Source: a virus. Taken from it: 29,106 bases of DNA. This document shows, piece by piece, positions 1 to 6,830 of the stretch (position 1 is its first letter; each line of letters starts with the position of its first letter). The notes beneath the pieces were generated by a model. That model had not been told where the DNA came from, did not search any database, and saw only the letters and a program-made list of their open reading frames with translations. The stretch lies in the IMG/VR virus record IMGVR_UViG_3300017727_000106, positions 1 through 29,106 of that record. One strand, 5' to 3'. The translations under genes were made by a program, and so were the position numbers.

Positions 1-2
1 AG

Positions 3-209
3 GCTAATTGGAATAAAAGAATACTTTGTAGTCCTTACTTTAATATGGAAAGTAATGACTTAGAGATTCACCAAAATAGATTTGGACGCTATATAGCAAT
101 AGTAGAAACTATAGGCGAAGAGATGAAACGACTAAGAATTAATCATAATAAAAAAAGAATAGATAAAATAATTAATATATTAACTAAAATACAACAATAT
201 GACATCTAA
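3..209 (+). CDS. Hypothetical protein, C-terminal part only
   Basis: An open frame enters from the left edge and ends at TAA 207-209. About 68 codons are visible. The peptide is hydrophilic and basic toward its end, with a helical stretch rich in Lys, Arg and Ile (RINHNKKRIDKIINILTK). I do not recognise a family. The last 11 bases overlap the start of the next gene in a different frame, the tight coupling seen throughout this block, which supports it being the end of a real gene. Its position directly before recombination genes suggests early expression, but that is inference only. The true start lies outside the window. Confidence 0.55.
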   Translation, partial: ANWNKRILCSPYFNMESNDLEIHQNRFGRYIAIVETIGEEMKRLRINHNKKRIDKIINILTKIQQYDI

Positions 210-552
210 TAGACTAAAGACTGTAGACATAAAAGGTAAATCTTATGTAACAGTAAACGAAAGAATTAAATACTTTAGAGAGAAATTTACAGGTTATTGC
301 TTAACCTCAGAAATAACTCATATAAACGACAACGGAGTTATTATACGCTCTACTATAATTAATGATAAAGGGATAGAGGTAGCTAGTGGCTACGCTCACG
401 AAAAACAAAACTCTAGTTTTATTAATAAGACTTCATTTATAGAAAACTGTGAGACTAGTAGCTGGGGTCGATGCTTAGCCAATTTTGGTATAGGAGTAGA
501 TTCTAACGTAGCTAGTGCAGATGAGGTCGCTAACGCAATTAAAAACCAATAA
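199..552 (+). CDS. Putative single-strand-annealing (Erf/Sak-like) recombination protein
   Basis: A 117-residue protein. The N-terminus reads GKSYVTVNERIKYFRE (about residues 12-27), followed by a beta-rich middle. The signature FIENCETSSWGRCLANFGIG lies around residues 80-99. I recognise this architecture (GK.Y..V..RI..FR, then ENCETS..GR.L...GI) from small phage proteins of Bacteroidota, and the GR.L..LGI segment recalls Erf/Sak-type annealing proteins. The next substantial gene is a YqaJ-like exonuclease, the usual partner of an annealing protein, and an SSB-like gene follows. The role is therefore annealing complementary single strands during phage recombination. This is inferred from motif resemblance plus context, not from a decisive catalytic motif. 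Confidence 0.5.
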   Translation: MTSNRLKTVDIKGKSYVTVNERIKYFREKFTGYCLTSEITHINDNGVIIRSTIINDKGIEVASGYAHEKQNSSFINKTSFIENCETSSWGRCLANFGIGVDSNVASADEVANAIKNQ

Positions 553-554
553 TT

Positions 555-668
555 ATGAAAGACAACAAAGCAAACACTAAAGAAAATAACGACTTTATAG
601 AAGAGTTATTTAATAAAATAGACACTGATAAACTATACAACAAAATAAAAGATAATGAAACAATTTAA
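555..668 (+). CDS. Small acidic/lysine-rich hypothetical protein (37 aa)
   Basis: ATG at 555 lies two bases after the previous stop, and TAA at 666-668 overlaps the exonuclease start (655) by 14 bases. The peptide begins MKDNKANTKENND and continues as a charged helix (FIEELFNKIDTDKLYNKI). No domain is recognised. It is kept as a gene because it fills the space between two tightly packed genes with the same overlap style as its neighbours. It may be a small accessory or translational-coupling peptide for the nuclease. Confidence 0.45.
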   Translation: MKDNKANTKENNDFIEELFNKIDTDKLYNKIKDNETI

Positions 669-1299
669 AATAAGGTGTTCTGCTATTGGTCAGATTATGC
701 CTAACCCTAGAAGTAAAAAAGAATACTTATCTAAGACCACTGCTAGCTATTGCGAAGAGTGGCTAAAAGAACAAATCTACGGACGTAAAAAAGAATTTAC
801 TAGTAAGTACACTAATAAAGGAAATATAGTAGAGCAAAGTAGCTTAGACTTTGTAGCTAGTGAGTTAGGTTATGGAAGTTTAGCTAAGAATGAAGAGTCT
901 TTTGAAAATGACTTTTTAACTGGCACACCTGACGCTATACTAAAGGATCATATAATAGACGTAAAAAATAGCTGGGACTGTTTTACATTTCCTCTATTCT
1001 TTAATAACGTACCTAACAAATCTTATTACTGGCAGGCTCAAGGCTACTTAGCCTTAACTGGATTAGATTCTTATAAGTTAATTTATACGCTTATGGACAC
1101 TCCAGACGAACTAATAGAGAAAGAGTATTTTAATAGTAATTTAGACTATAATACATTTGCTAAACAGTATAAGTATTCCAGTATTGACCCAAAGTATAGA
1201 ATTAAGGTATTTGAAATAGAGAGAAACGACACTGACATAGACCTAATTTATACTAGAGTAGTAGAATGTAGAGAATATTTAATAAAAATAAACCAATAA
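655..1299 (+). CDS. YqaJ-like / lambda-exonuclease-like PD-(D/E)XK recombination nuclease
   Basis: A 214-residue protein with the core of a PD-(D/E)XK exonuclease. A conserved acidic residue sits in the first helix region (GNIVEQ, Glu60). The metal site is GTPDAI (Asp93) followed by IIDVKNSW (Asp102-x-Lys104), and the helix YYWQAQGYLALTG (about 125-136) matches the Q..GY motif of YqaJ-type viral recombinases. The expected role is 5'-3' resection of double-stranded DNA to make single strands for the annealing protein encoded just upstream. Length fits the family (about 200-230 residues). It is the first of three PD-(D/E)XK-type proteins within 5 kb. Family assignment is by motif reading; the substrate is inferred. 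Confidence 0.8.
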   Translation: MKQFKIRCSAIGQIMPNPRSKKEYLSKTTASYCEEWLKEQIYGRKKEFTSKYTNKGNIVEQSSLDFVASELGYGSLAKNEESFENDFLTGTPDAILKDHIIDVKNSWDCFTFPLFFNNVPNKSYYWQAQGYLALTGLDSYKLIYTLMDTPDELIEKEYFNSNLDYNTFAKQYKYSSIDPKYRIKVFEIERNDTDIDLIYTRVVECREYLIKINQ

Positions 1300-1309
1300 A
1301 AACAACAAA

Positions 1310-2074
1310 ATGAAAAATACAACAATTGACAACGAATTAAAAAGAGGGGTTTTTAAGCCTTACTATTTAATTAGTGATTTAAAACCAGCTAAAGTAAATA
1401 GAGACTTATATAACTCACACGCTGAGAACTTTAAACATAAATTAAAAGCTAACGACTGGCTATCACCTGTTATAATTTCAAATAAAGGAGATGTAATAGA
1501 GGGACATCATAGAATAGAATCTGCTAAGCTACTAGGACAATCAACAGTTCCAGCTTATATAGTTAGTTGGGTTAATACTAATATAGAGAAAGACCACTTA
1601 AACTGTATAATAAGCCTTAATAATGGTAATAAAGCCTGGTCAACTTTAGACTATCTCAAAGCATTTGCTAGAGAAAACGAAGACTATAAAATAGTTTATA
1701 ATTCATATAAAGCTAATTCTAATAATATTTCTGTAGGTAATATAGTAAATTCCTATTTTGGATGTGCTAATAAAATATTTAAAAAAGGTAAATCTAAAAT
1801 AATAAATAAATTATTCGCTGACTATTTAGTAAGTAAATTTTCTTACTTAAATAAAGAATACGGAAAAAATATAATAGCTGCTTATTGTGTTAGGGAGTTA
1901 ATCAAAGTAGCATATACTAAAGCAAAACAAGATAAAAAAACAGTCGATTTTTTATTTAAAAAATATGAGGAAATGGCTAAAAGTAATCACCCATCTATAA
2001 CCTCTATAACTAAATTTAAACCAATTATGGAATTATACTTAAATGAGTATAATATGATAATAACAAATAAATAA
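1310..2074 (+). CDS. ParB-like (ParB/Srx fold) domain protein
   Basis: A 254-residue protein whose N-terminal third carries the ParB/sulfiredoxin-fold signature. The stretch W-LSPVIISNKGDVIEGHHRI (about residues 49-69) includes GHHRIESAKLLG, the equivalent of the (D/E)GHHR nucleotide-binding motif, and is followed by VPAYIV. The rest is helical and lysine-rich with no recognised partner domain. In phages such proteins occur as stand-alone ParB-like nucleases or DNA/nucleotide-binding regulators; in chromosomes the fold is a CTPase. It lies between the exonuclease and the SSB-like gene, so a part in phage DNA processing is plausible. A chromosome-style partition role is unlikely because no ParA is visible. 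Confidence 0.7.
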   Translation: MKNTTIDNELKRGVFKPYYLISDLKPAKVNRDLYNSHAENFKHKLKANDWLSPVIISNKGDVIEGHHRIESAKLLGQSTVPAYIVSWVNTNIEKDHLNCIISLNNGNKAWSTLDYLKAFARENEDYKIVYNSYKANSNNISVGNIVNSYFGCANKIFKKGKSKIINKLFADYLVSKFSYLNKEYGKNIIAAYCVRELIKVAYTKAKQDKKTVDFLFKKYEEMAKSNHPSITSITKFKPIMELYLNEYNMIITNK

Positions 2075-2080
2075 ATAAAA

Positions 2081-2347
2081 ATGGAAAAACAAAAAACAGT
2101 TTACTGCGGTGGCGGTAATAAAAGAAGTGATAACTGGTTAACGGTGACAGTCCACTTAGATAAAGCAAAAGAACATATTTTTGATTATAAAGGAAATAAG
2201 TATCTTAAGCTAAATATAAACGTAAAGGACCAGGCGGACCAATACGGAAAGGATGTAAGTCTAAGTGTAAATACTTACCAGCCAGAAAAGGAGCAAACAC
2301 AACAGAAAGCAGCTCCAGTAGAGGAGTCTGATGACTTACCCTTTTAA
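2081..2347 (+). CDS. Small single-stranded-DNA-binding-like protein with acidic DDLPF tip
   Basis: An 88-residue protein. The first two thirds look like a compact beta domain (DNWLTVTVHLD, YLKLNINVKD, VSLSVNTYQ), followed by a Gln/Glu/Ala-rich linker. The C-terminus is ESDDLPF, the same kind of acidic tip that bacterial SSB uses to dock repair and replication proteins. It is short for a canonical OB-fold SSB (usually 110 or more residues), so it may be a minimal or divergent ssDNA-binding protein. Its location among exonuclease, annealing and helicase genes agrees. The tip is seen directly; the OB fold is inferred. Confidence 0.6.
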   Translation: MEKQKTVYCGGGNKRSDNWLTVTVHLDKAKEHIFDYKGNKYLKLNINVKDQADQYGKDVSLSVNTYQPEKEQTQQKAAPVEESDDLPF

Positions 2348-2355
2348 CTTAGATT

Positions 2356-2673
2356 ATGTCTCGAAAACATTTAAAAAGTTTAGGGTTGAATTCTACAGTT
2401 ATACAAAATATGTTAATGGACGGTTTATCACTACCAGAAATAGCGAAAAAATATAACATAGATTATGGAAGTCTAGTAGTTTTTTTTAAAATAGAAAAGA
2501 AAAATTATAAGTATTTCGACTATAAACAAAAAGAGCAAACTAAAAAACTAGAGGCGGTTCACGCTGCCTCTTTTGTTTTTGATAGGGTTTACACTTTAGA
2601 CACTCTTAACAATAACGAAATGGAAGCCTATCTACAATATAATAATAAACATAAATTTTATTATGAAAGATGA
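2356..2673 (+). CDS. Hypothetical helix-turn-helix protein
   Basis: A 105-residue protein with a probable helix-turn-helix at about residues 15-45 (NMLMDGLSLPEIAKKYNID, then YGSLVVFFK), of the type used to read DNA in small phage regulators. The second half is charged and unassigned. It overlaps the next gene by 11 bases. It could regulate the early block or assist replication initiation, since a winged-helix replication protein follows two genes later. The helix-turn-helix is a pattern call; no named family is recognised. Confidence 0.6.
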   Translation: MSRKHLKSLGLNSTVIQNMLMDGLSLPEIAKKYNIDYGSLVVFFKIEKKNYKYFDYKQKEQTKKLEAVHAASFVFDRVYTLDTLNNNEMEAYLQYNNKHKFYYER

Positions 2674-3106
2674 AATTATAATGAATGAGGAGCAAAAGGT
2701 TATTTTATCTATAGAGTATTTTAACAAAAAGTATAGTCTAAACTTAACTAAGACAGCTAATCAATTTACTATGTGGGACTGTCAAAGTGATAAATTAATA
2801 ATAGAATTTAAATTTAGAAATGACTACTACACTAATAAATATATTCAAATAGATAAATTTTTGTCTTTAATTATGGCTGCGGAGTATCATAAAAAAACCC
2901 CTTACTATTGTGTTAAGGACTCTAAAGGCTATCATTTTTACAACCTAGAACAACAAAAAACAACGCTTTTAAATTCTAATATAATTACTAAAAAAGTATC
3001 TTATCAAACAGACTTTAATAAAAAAAGCAAAATTAATAAATACTTTTATATACTTAAACCAACACAACAAACACAACTAAATGAGCGAGGAACTACCATA
3101 TTTTAA
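2663..3106 (+). CDS. Putative PD-(D/E)XK endonuclease-like protein
   Basis: A 147-residue protein. The pattern MWDCQSDKLIIEFKFR (about residues 37-52) gives Asp39 and Glu48-x-Lys50 on successive strands, as in the PD-(D/E)XK metal site. It is followed by a Lys-rich helix with a conserved-looking YIQIDKF. The fold resembles small phage resolvase or endonuclease-I-like proteins, but the family is not pinned down. ATG 2663 overlaps the previous gene by 11 bases; an in-frame ATG at 2681 gives a slightly shorter protein. It overlaps the replication organiser by 26 bases. The role is probably junction or branched-DNA cleavage during replication or recombination, as inference. Confidence 0.5.
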   Translation: MKDEIIMNEEQKVILSIEYFNKKYSLNLTKTANQFTMWDCQSDKLIIEFKFRNDYYTNKYIQIDKFLSLIMAAEYHKKTPYYCVKDSKGYHFYNLEQQKTTLLNSNIITKKVSYQTDFNKKSKINKYFYILKPTQQTQLNERGTTIF

Positions 3107-3470
3107 ATTTTTCCCTAGTCAGTGGATAGGGGGAGAGATTAACTACTTATCTAAAGAAGACAAAGGAGCTTTTATAGATGCGGTCTGCCACTACTGGAAT
3201 AAAGACTGTAAAATGACTTACACTAAACTAGCTAGACGAATAGGACAAAAGTCACTAGATACCTTACTAGAAGAGGAGCTAATTCAAAAAAAGGGCAACC
3301 AAATTAATATTAAATTTTTAGATAAACAATACAACGAACGAAAAGAACAGTATATAAAAAGAGTCGAAGCTGCTAAGAAATCTAAAAAGAAAGCTGGATT
3401 CTCTGACCCTATGCACAAAAATGACAAAGAAATAAGAACCTTATTAAAAAAGCTAGATGGGAATACTTAA
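3081..3470 (+). CDS. DUF1376-like winged-helix replication organiser
   Basis: A 129-residue protein that opens with LPYFKFFPSQWIGGEINYLS, typical of the N-terminal winged-helix domain of phage replisome organisers (DUF1376 / replication initiator type: YF.F.P.DW..G.I..L). It continues with EDKGAFIDAVCHYW and ends in a very basic tail (AAKKSKKK). Family members usually have a C-terminal part that contacts the helicase or its loader; here the protein is short and the helicase gene starts 14 bases before its stop. The likely job is recognising the phage origin and recruiting the helicase. Confidence 0.65.
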   Translation: MSEELPYFKFFPSQWIGGEINYLSKEDKGAFIDAVCHYWNKDCKMTYTKLARRIGQKSLDTLLEEELIQKKGNQINIKFLDKQYNERKEQYIKRVEAAKKSKKKAGFSDPMHKNDKEIRTLLKKLDGNT

Positions 3471-4326
3471 AGAAGGTTATGGTCTAGACTATGTCATAGA
3501 TTATAAAGACGGTAAAATAAAAAAGGGCTTAGGTATTAATTGTGTTTTAGACGAGTATTTAAGATTTAAGACTGGTCAAATGGTCCTATGTAGTGGCTTT
3601 CCTAATGTAGGTAAAACTTATTTTTTAATGTGGTATTTACTATGTCATTCTTTAATTAATAATAAACGCTGGGTTATTTGGTCTGGTGAGAATACAGCCG
3701 AACAGTTAAAGATTAGTTTAATTCAAATGATAAGTAAAAACAATTTAGAGAAACTAACTAACAATAATATTAAGACTTTAATAGATAAAATAGACCATTA
3801 CTTTAAATTTGTAGACAATTCAAAACTATACAACGCTAACGAGCTTTTAAATATTTTTAGTAAATTGAAAGTCGATGGTTGCTTAATTGACCCTTACACT
3901 GGTTTAAATTTAGATAGGGCTGGTAAAATGTCACAGTTTGATAGAAATTATCAATTTTGTAATGACATTAGAGAGTTTTGTAATAAGACTAAAAAGACAG
4001 TTTATATAAATACTCACCCTATTAGTGAAGCTGCTAGAAGAGTATATAAGCCAGGACACGCTCTAGAGGGCTATATTATGCCGCCTAAAAGTTCTGACGT
4101 TGAGGGAGGTATGAGCTGGGTCAATAGGACGGATGACTTTATGACAATACATAGAATGACAAATCACCCTAGTATGTGGTCAATGACAGAAATACATATT
4201 CAAAAAGTAAAAAACTTAATGACTGGAGGAAAGATTAGCCAATTAGACAGCCCTCTTAGATTTGATTTTAATTTTGGTACTTATACAATTGGCGGTATAA
4301 ATCCACTAAAAGACATACAACTATGA
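3457..4326 (+). CDS. DnaB-like replicative helicase (RecA-fold ATPase)
   Basis: A 289-residue RecA-fold ATPase. Walker A is GFPNVGKT (residues 47-54). The segment WVIWSGENT follows (72-80, corresponding to the SLEM region of DnaB). Walker B is VDGCLIDPY (139-147, Asp145), and VYINTHP (182-188) supplies the sensor-like His. Only the motor domain is present, without the DnaB N-terminal domain or a primase domain, as in several Bacteroidota phages. The C-terminal segment EIHIQKVKNLMTGGK matches the final DnaB strands. It overlaps the upstream replication organiser, so the two probably act as one initiation unit. A primase is not visible in this window and may lie to the left or come from the host. 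Confidence 0.75.
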   Translation: MGILKEGYGLDYVIDYKDGKIKKGLGINCVLDEYLRFKTGQMVLCSGFPNVGKTYFLMWYLLCHSLINNKRWVIWSGENTAEQLKISLIQMISKNNLEKLTNNNIKTLIDKIDHYFKFVDNSKLYNANELLNIFSKLKVDGCLIDPYTGLNLDRAGKMSQFDRNYQFCNDIREFCNKTKKTVYINTHPISEAARRVYKPGHALEGYIMPPKSSDVEGGMSWVNRTDDFMTIHRMTNHPSMWSMTEIHIQKVKNLMTGGKISQLDSPLRFDFNFGTYTIGGINPLKDIQL

Positions 4327-4631
4327 ACGAACTAGACGTAATACTTAGAAAAAATAAGCTTGATATAATGATCATAAAAGCTAGCCACCAATTAGAAAAG
4401 AAAAAAGATAAGGTTAAACAGGAGGGGCTAGAAACCCTAATGAATATACTAGAACTAATACACGAACTACAAGACGAAGTAAGACAGCAAAGAAAACAAA
4501 TAGCTACACTAAAATATGAGAACGCTGTAGCCTATAAAGAAAATGCTATATTAAAGACTGACTTTGATAAGTATAAATTTAACTTAAAGAAAGCTGAATT
4601 AGACTCACCTAACTTAAAAGATAATGAATAA
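4323..4631 (+). CDS. Coiled-coil hypothetical protein
   Basis: A 102-residue, highly charged protein. From about residue 20 to 90 it looks like one long coiled coil (ETLMNILELIHELQDEVRQQ, then IATLKYENAVAYKENAIL). It has no membrane segment or enzyme motif. The start overlaps the helicase stop by 4 bases (ATGA), so it is co-translated with the helicase and could be an accessory or loader partner. That is inference from position only. Confidence 0.6.
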   Translation: MNELDVILRKNKLDIMIIKASHQLEKKKDKVKQEGLETLMNILELIHELQDEVRQQRKQIATLKYENAVAYKENAILKTDFDKYKFNLKKAELDSPNLKDNE

Positions 4632-4743
4632 AATATATAACTTAATACTACTTAGTCACATATTATGCTTTATAGCTGGATGCTGCTTTGTTCTATTATC
4701 TAAGCAAATAAAAGAAGACATTAAAAAAAATAAAGAATTATGA
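4624..4743 (+). CDS. 39-residue single-span membrane peptide
   Basis: ATG 4624 lies inside the end of the coiled-coil gene and TGA 4741-4743 overlaps the next ATG (4740). The peptide is one hydrophobic segment (YNLILLSHILCFIAGCCFVLLS, about residues 5-26) followed by a short Lys-rich tail, so it should sit in the inner membrane with a cytoplasmic positive end. Function is unknown. It could be a small membrane effector against the host or a superinfection-type peptide, but nothing in the sequence decides this. Confidence 0.5.
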   Translation: MNKIYNLILLSHILCFIAGCCFVLLSKQIKEDIKKNKEL

Positions 4744-4895
4744 AAAAAAGAACGCTTAACGAACTACGGCAAACTAAAGACTCTGTATATAATAACCCAG
4801 ACAGCCCTATAGAAAACAGTATTAACTACTTATGTACTATATATCCTAACGATAGCGAGCTAGGAAAAGTAATAAGAAAACACTTTCAAAAATGA
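4740..4895 (+). CDS. Hypothetical protein (51 aa)
   Basis: A 51-residue soluble peptide starting MKKRTLNELRQTKDS and ending LGKVIRKHFQK. No family is recognised. It is coupled on both sides: ATGA overlap with the preceding membrane peptide and ATGA with the methyltransferase at 4892. This conserved packing is the main reason to call it a gene. Confidence 0.5.
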   Translation: MKKRTLNELRQTKDSVYNNPDSPIENSINYLCTIYPNDSELGKVIRKHFQK

Positions 4896-5545
4896 AAATA
4901 CTAAATTTATACGCCTGTTTAGGTGGTAACCGCTACAAATGGAATGAAGTTAAAAACGATATAGAAGTGACAGCCGTAGAGTTAGATCCAGAGTGTGCTA
5001 GACTATATAAAGAGCGATTTCCTAATGACACTGTAATAGTAGCTGACGCTCACCAATACTTATTAGACCACTATAAAGAGTTTGATTTTATTTGGGCTTC
5101 GCCGCCTTGTCCTACTCATAGTAGGTTAGTGACTTCATTAAAAAGTAGAACCAAAATGAAGTATCCAGATATGAAATTATACCAGGAAATTATATTTTTA
5201 GATAATTTTTTTAAAGGTAAATATGTAGTTGAGAACGTTATTCCGTTTTACCCTCCTTTAATACCAGCTAAAAAAAGAGGTAGGCACTTATATTGGACTA
5301 ATTTTAATTTACCTAACAAAATTAACGAAAGACATAACCCAGACTTTACTAGAGTAAAAAATCATATTGAAGTTATGAGTAAATTTCACGACTATGATTT
5401 TAATAAATACAAAGGAGAGCAAAGGAGAAAAAAAATAGCTAATAATTTAGTAGACTATGAAGCTGGTAAAACTATTTTTGAAGTAGCAATAGGAATTATT
5501 AAAAAACAAAATGTAAACCAAAAAAGTATATTTGATGAACAGTAA
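4892..5545 (+). CDS. C5-cytosine DNA methyltransferase, minimal form
   Basis: A 217-residue AdoMet-dependent cytosine-5 methyltransferase. Motif I is degenerate (LNLYACLGGNRYKW, residues 4-17, for the usual F.G.GG). Motif II is AVELDPE (Glu30). Motif IV ASPPCPTHS (69-77) carries the catalytic Cys73, motif VI is VVENV (Glu114), and a motif VIII-like KKRGRHLYW follows (127-135). Typical family members are 300-450 residues with a target recognition domain between motifs VIII and IX. Here only about 80 residues follow motif VIII, so the recognition domain is very reduced. Likely roles are protection from host restriction or marking phage DNA. No cognate endonuclease is adjacent, so it looks like an orphan enzyme. 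Confidence 0.8.
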   Translation: MKILNLYACLGGNRYKWNEVKNDIEVTAVELDPECARLYKERFPNDTVIVADAHQYLLDHYKEFDFIWASPPCPTHSRLVTSLKSRTKMKYPDMKLYQEIIFLDNFFKGKYVVENVIPFYPPLIPAKKRGRHLYWTNFNLPNKINERHNPDFTRVKNHIEVMSKFHDYDFNKYKGEQRRKKIANNLVDYEAGKTIFEVAIGIIKKQNVNQKSIFDEQ

Positions 5546-5894
5546 CCAAAAAGGAAAACGTTTTGAGAGGGACGTAGCAAAGCAATTAAATAATAAGTTT
5601 AATACTAATGTAAGACGTACTCCAATGAGTGGGGGAATGAGTATTAAAGGAGATATTATAGACATTAATCCAGACTCTGTACTATTTGACTATCACTGGG
5701 AATGTAAAAACCAGGAAAAGTTAAACATTTGGAAAGCACTAGCTCAGGCTAGAGCAGATAAGCCACTAGGTAAGACTCCAGTAGTAGTGTTTACTAAGAA
5801 CTTTGAGAAAGACTACGCCTGCTTAGAATTTGAGGACTTTATGAATTTACTTAAAACAATAGAACAACTGCAAAATGAAATCGACACTAAATAG
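5535..5894 (+). CDS. Holliday-junction-resolvase-like PD-(D/E)XK nuclease
   Basis: A 119-residue nuclease. The N-terminus QKGKRFERDVAKQL gives Glu11 in the first helix, RRTPMSGG precedes the strand KGDII (Asp40), and HWECKNQEKLNIWKAL gives Glu56-x-Lys58. This is the E, GD, ExK pattern of archaeal Hjc-like and phage resolvase-like enzymes, and the length fits. The preferred start is ATG 5535; an in-frame TTG at 5532 is possible but less likely. It overlaps the C5 methyltransferase by 11 bases. The expected role is cutting branched DNA made by replication and recombination before packaging. Confidence 0.65.
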   Translation: MNSNQKGKRFERDVAKQLNNKFNTNVRRTPMSGGMSIKGDIIDINPDSVLFDYHWECKNQEKLNIWKALAQARADKPLGKTPVVVFTKNFEKDYACLEFEDFMNLLKTIEQLQNEIDTK

Positions 5895-6219
5895 AATAGC
5901 TGACCTAATAGAAGAGTATAACTCTACAGATATATTTGACGGTAATAAATTAAACCAGCAACTAAAAGAACTAACTAGTAGACTATATCACATAGAAACT
6001 ATGAGAACTAAAGCACACGAAGACTATGAGAAAGTTATTCATACTAAAGTAGCTGAAGGGTTTTCTGTAGCTAGAGCCACTAACGAGGCTAAGGTAGAAG
6101 TCCCTGAGATGTACCAACTAAGAAGATTATTAGAGTCTGGCTATAGAGTAGTAGACGCTATGAGAACTAATATAAGTTTTTTAAAGTCAGAAATGTATAA
6201 CGTAACTAAAGAATATTAA
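5875..6219 (+). CDS. Hypothetical helical protein
   Basis: A 114-residue, almost entirely helical, charged protein. It includes VARATNEAKVEVPEMYQLRR (about residues 68-87) followed by VVDAMRTNISFLKSEM. Similar helical proteins are frequent in phages of Bacteroidota, but I know no assigned function. It overlaps the resolvase-like gene by 20 bases and ends at TAATG shared with the next methyltransferase. It could be an accessory to nucleic-acid enzymes or a scaffold-like factor; there is no direct evidence. Confidence 0.55.
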   Translation: MKSTLNRIADLIEEYNSTDIFDGNKLNQQLKELTSRLYHIETMRTKAHEDYEKVIHTKVAEGFSVARATNEAKVEVPEMYQLRRLLESGYRVVDAMRTNISFLKSEMYNVTKEY

Positions 6220-6830
6220 TGAATATTACTAACGAAGATAATATGGAGCTAATGGCAAGGTATGAAGATAACTACTTTGACTTAGCAATAGTAGACCCTC
6301 CTTATGGAATTGATATTGCTAAATGGGATGAAATAGATATGAAACCAAACAAAGAATACTTTAAAGAATTATTTAGAGTTAGTAAAAATCAAATTATTTG
6401 GGGAGCTAATTACTTTCATTTACCTCATTCTCAAAGTTGGATATGTTGGCACAAATTAGACGGATTAGGCAAAGGATTAGGCACTACATCAGAATTTGAA
6501 TTAGCTTGGACTTCTCACAATAATAAGGCAAGATATTTTCCTTACACTTATTGTGGCAATATTGAAGGTTTAAATAAACCTAAGCCAAACTATAAAGCAC
6601 AAAAAAGAATACACCCAACACAAAAACCAGTAAAACTTTATGAATGGCTTTTAATGAATTACGCTAAAGAGGGAGATAAAATACTCGATACACATTTAGG
6701 TAGTGGGTCAATAGCTTTAGCTTGTCATAACTTAGGATATGACTTAACTGCTTGTGAATTAGATAAAGATTACTACAAAGCAGCTATAAAAAGAATTGAG
6801 CAACACAAACAACAAATAAGAATGTTTTGA
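6219..6830 (+). CDS. DNA adenine-N6 / cytosine-N4 methyltransferase, beta class
   Basis: A 203-residue AdoMet-dependent amino-methyltransferase. Catalytic motif IV is VDPPYGID (DPPY at residues 26-29) near the N-terminus. HPTQKP (132-137, motif X) and the AdoMet-binding motif I LDTHLGSGSIALA (156-168) come later, followed by ACELDKDYY. Motif IV preceding motif I defines the beta class. It is compact; the part between the motifs (about 40-130) should provide target recognition. No restriction partner is adjacent. Its DNA has no CTAG tetranucleotide in 612 bases, unlike most neighbours, and uses more gca/aca/cca codons, suggesting a more recent acquisition. Adenine versus cytosine specificity cannot be read from sequence. 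Confidence 0.8.
   Translation: MNITNEDNMELMARYEDNYFDLAIVDPPYGIDIAKWDEIDMKPNKEYFKELFRVSKNQIIWGANYFHLPHSQSWICWHKLDGLGKGLGTTSEFELAWTSHNNKARYFPYTYCGNIEGLNKPKPNYKAQKRIHPTQKPVKLYEWLLMNYAKEGDKILDTHLGSGSIALACHNLGYDLTACELDKDYYKAAIKRIEQHKQQIRMF

Noticed and set aside
1310-2074. Plasmid-type ParAB partition system
   Set aside because: No ParA-type Walker ATPase or centromere array adjacent; the ParB-like domain alone is common in phages.
5532-5534. TTG start for the resolvase-like gene
   Set aside because: An ATG follows immediately at 5535 and gives the same protein without the extra residue.
5447-5665. Minus-strand ORFs (here and at 7385-7764, 9119-9397, 9662-9919, 10064-10312, 10406-10777, 13241-13459, 16396-17034, 19021-19507, 19748-19975, 20276-20611, 25528-25746)
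   Set aside because: All lie opposite well-supported + strand genes or the non-coding gap, have Leu/Ser/Phe-rich shadow composition and no recognisable motifs.
4892-6830. Restriction-modification system made by the two methyltransferases with the resolvase-like nuclease
   Set aside because: The nuclease has Hjc-like E, GD and ExK spacing and fits recombination; no specificity subunit or restriction enzyme family motif is present.
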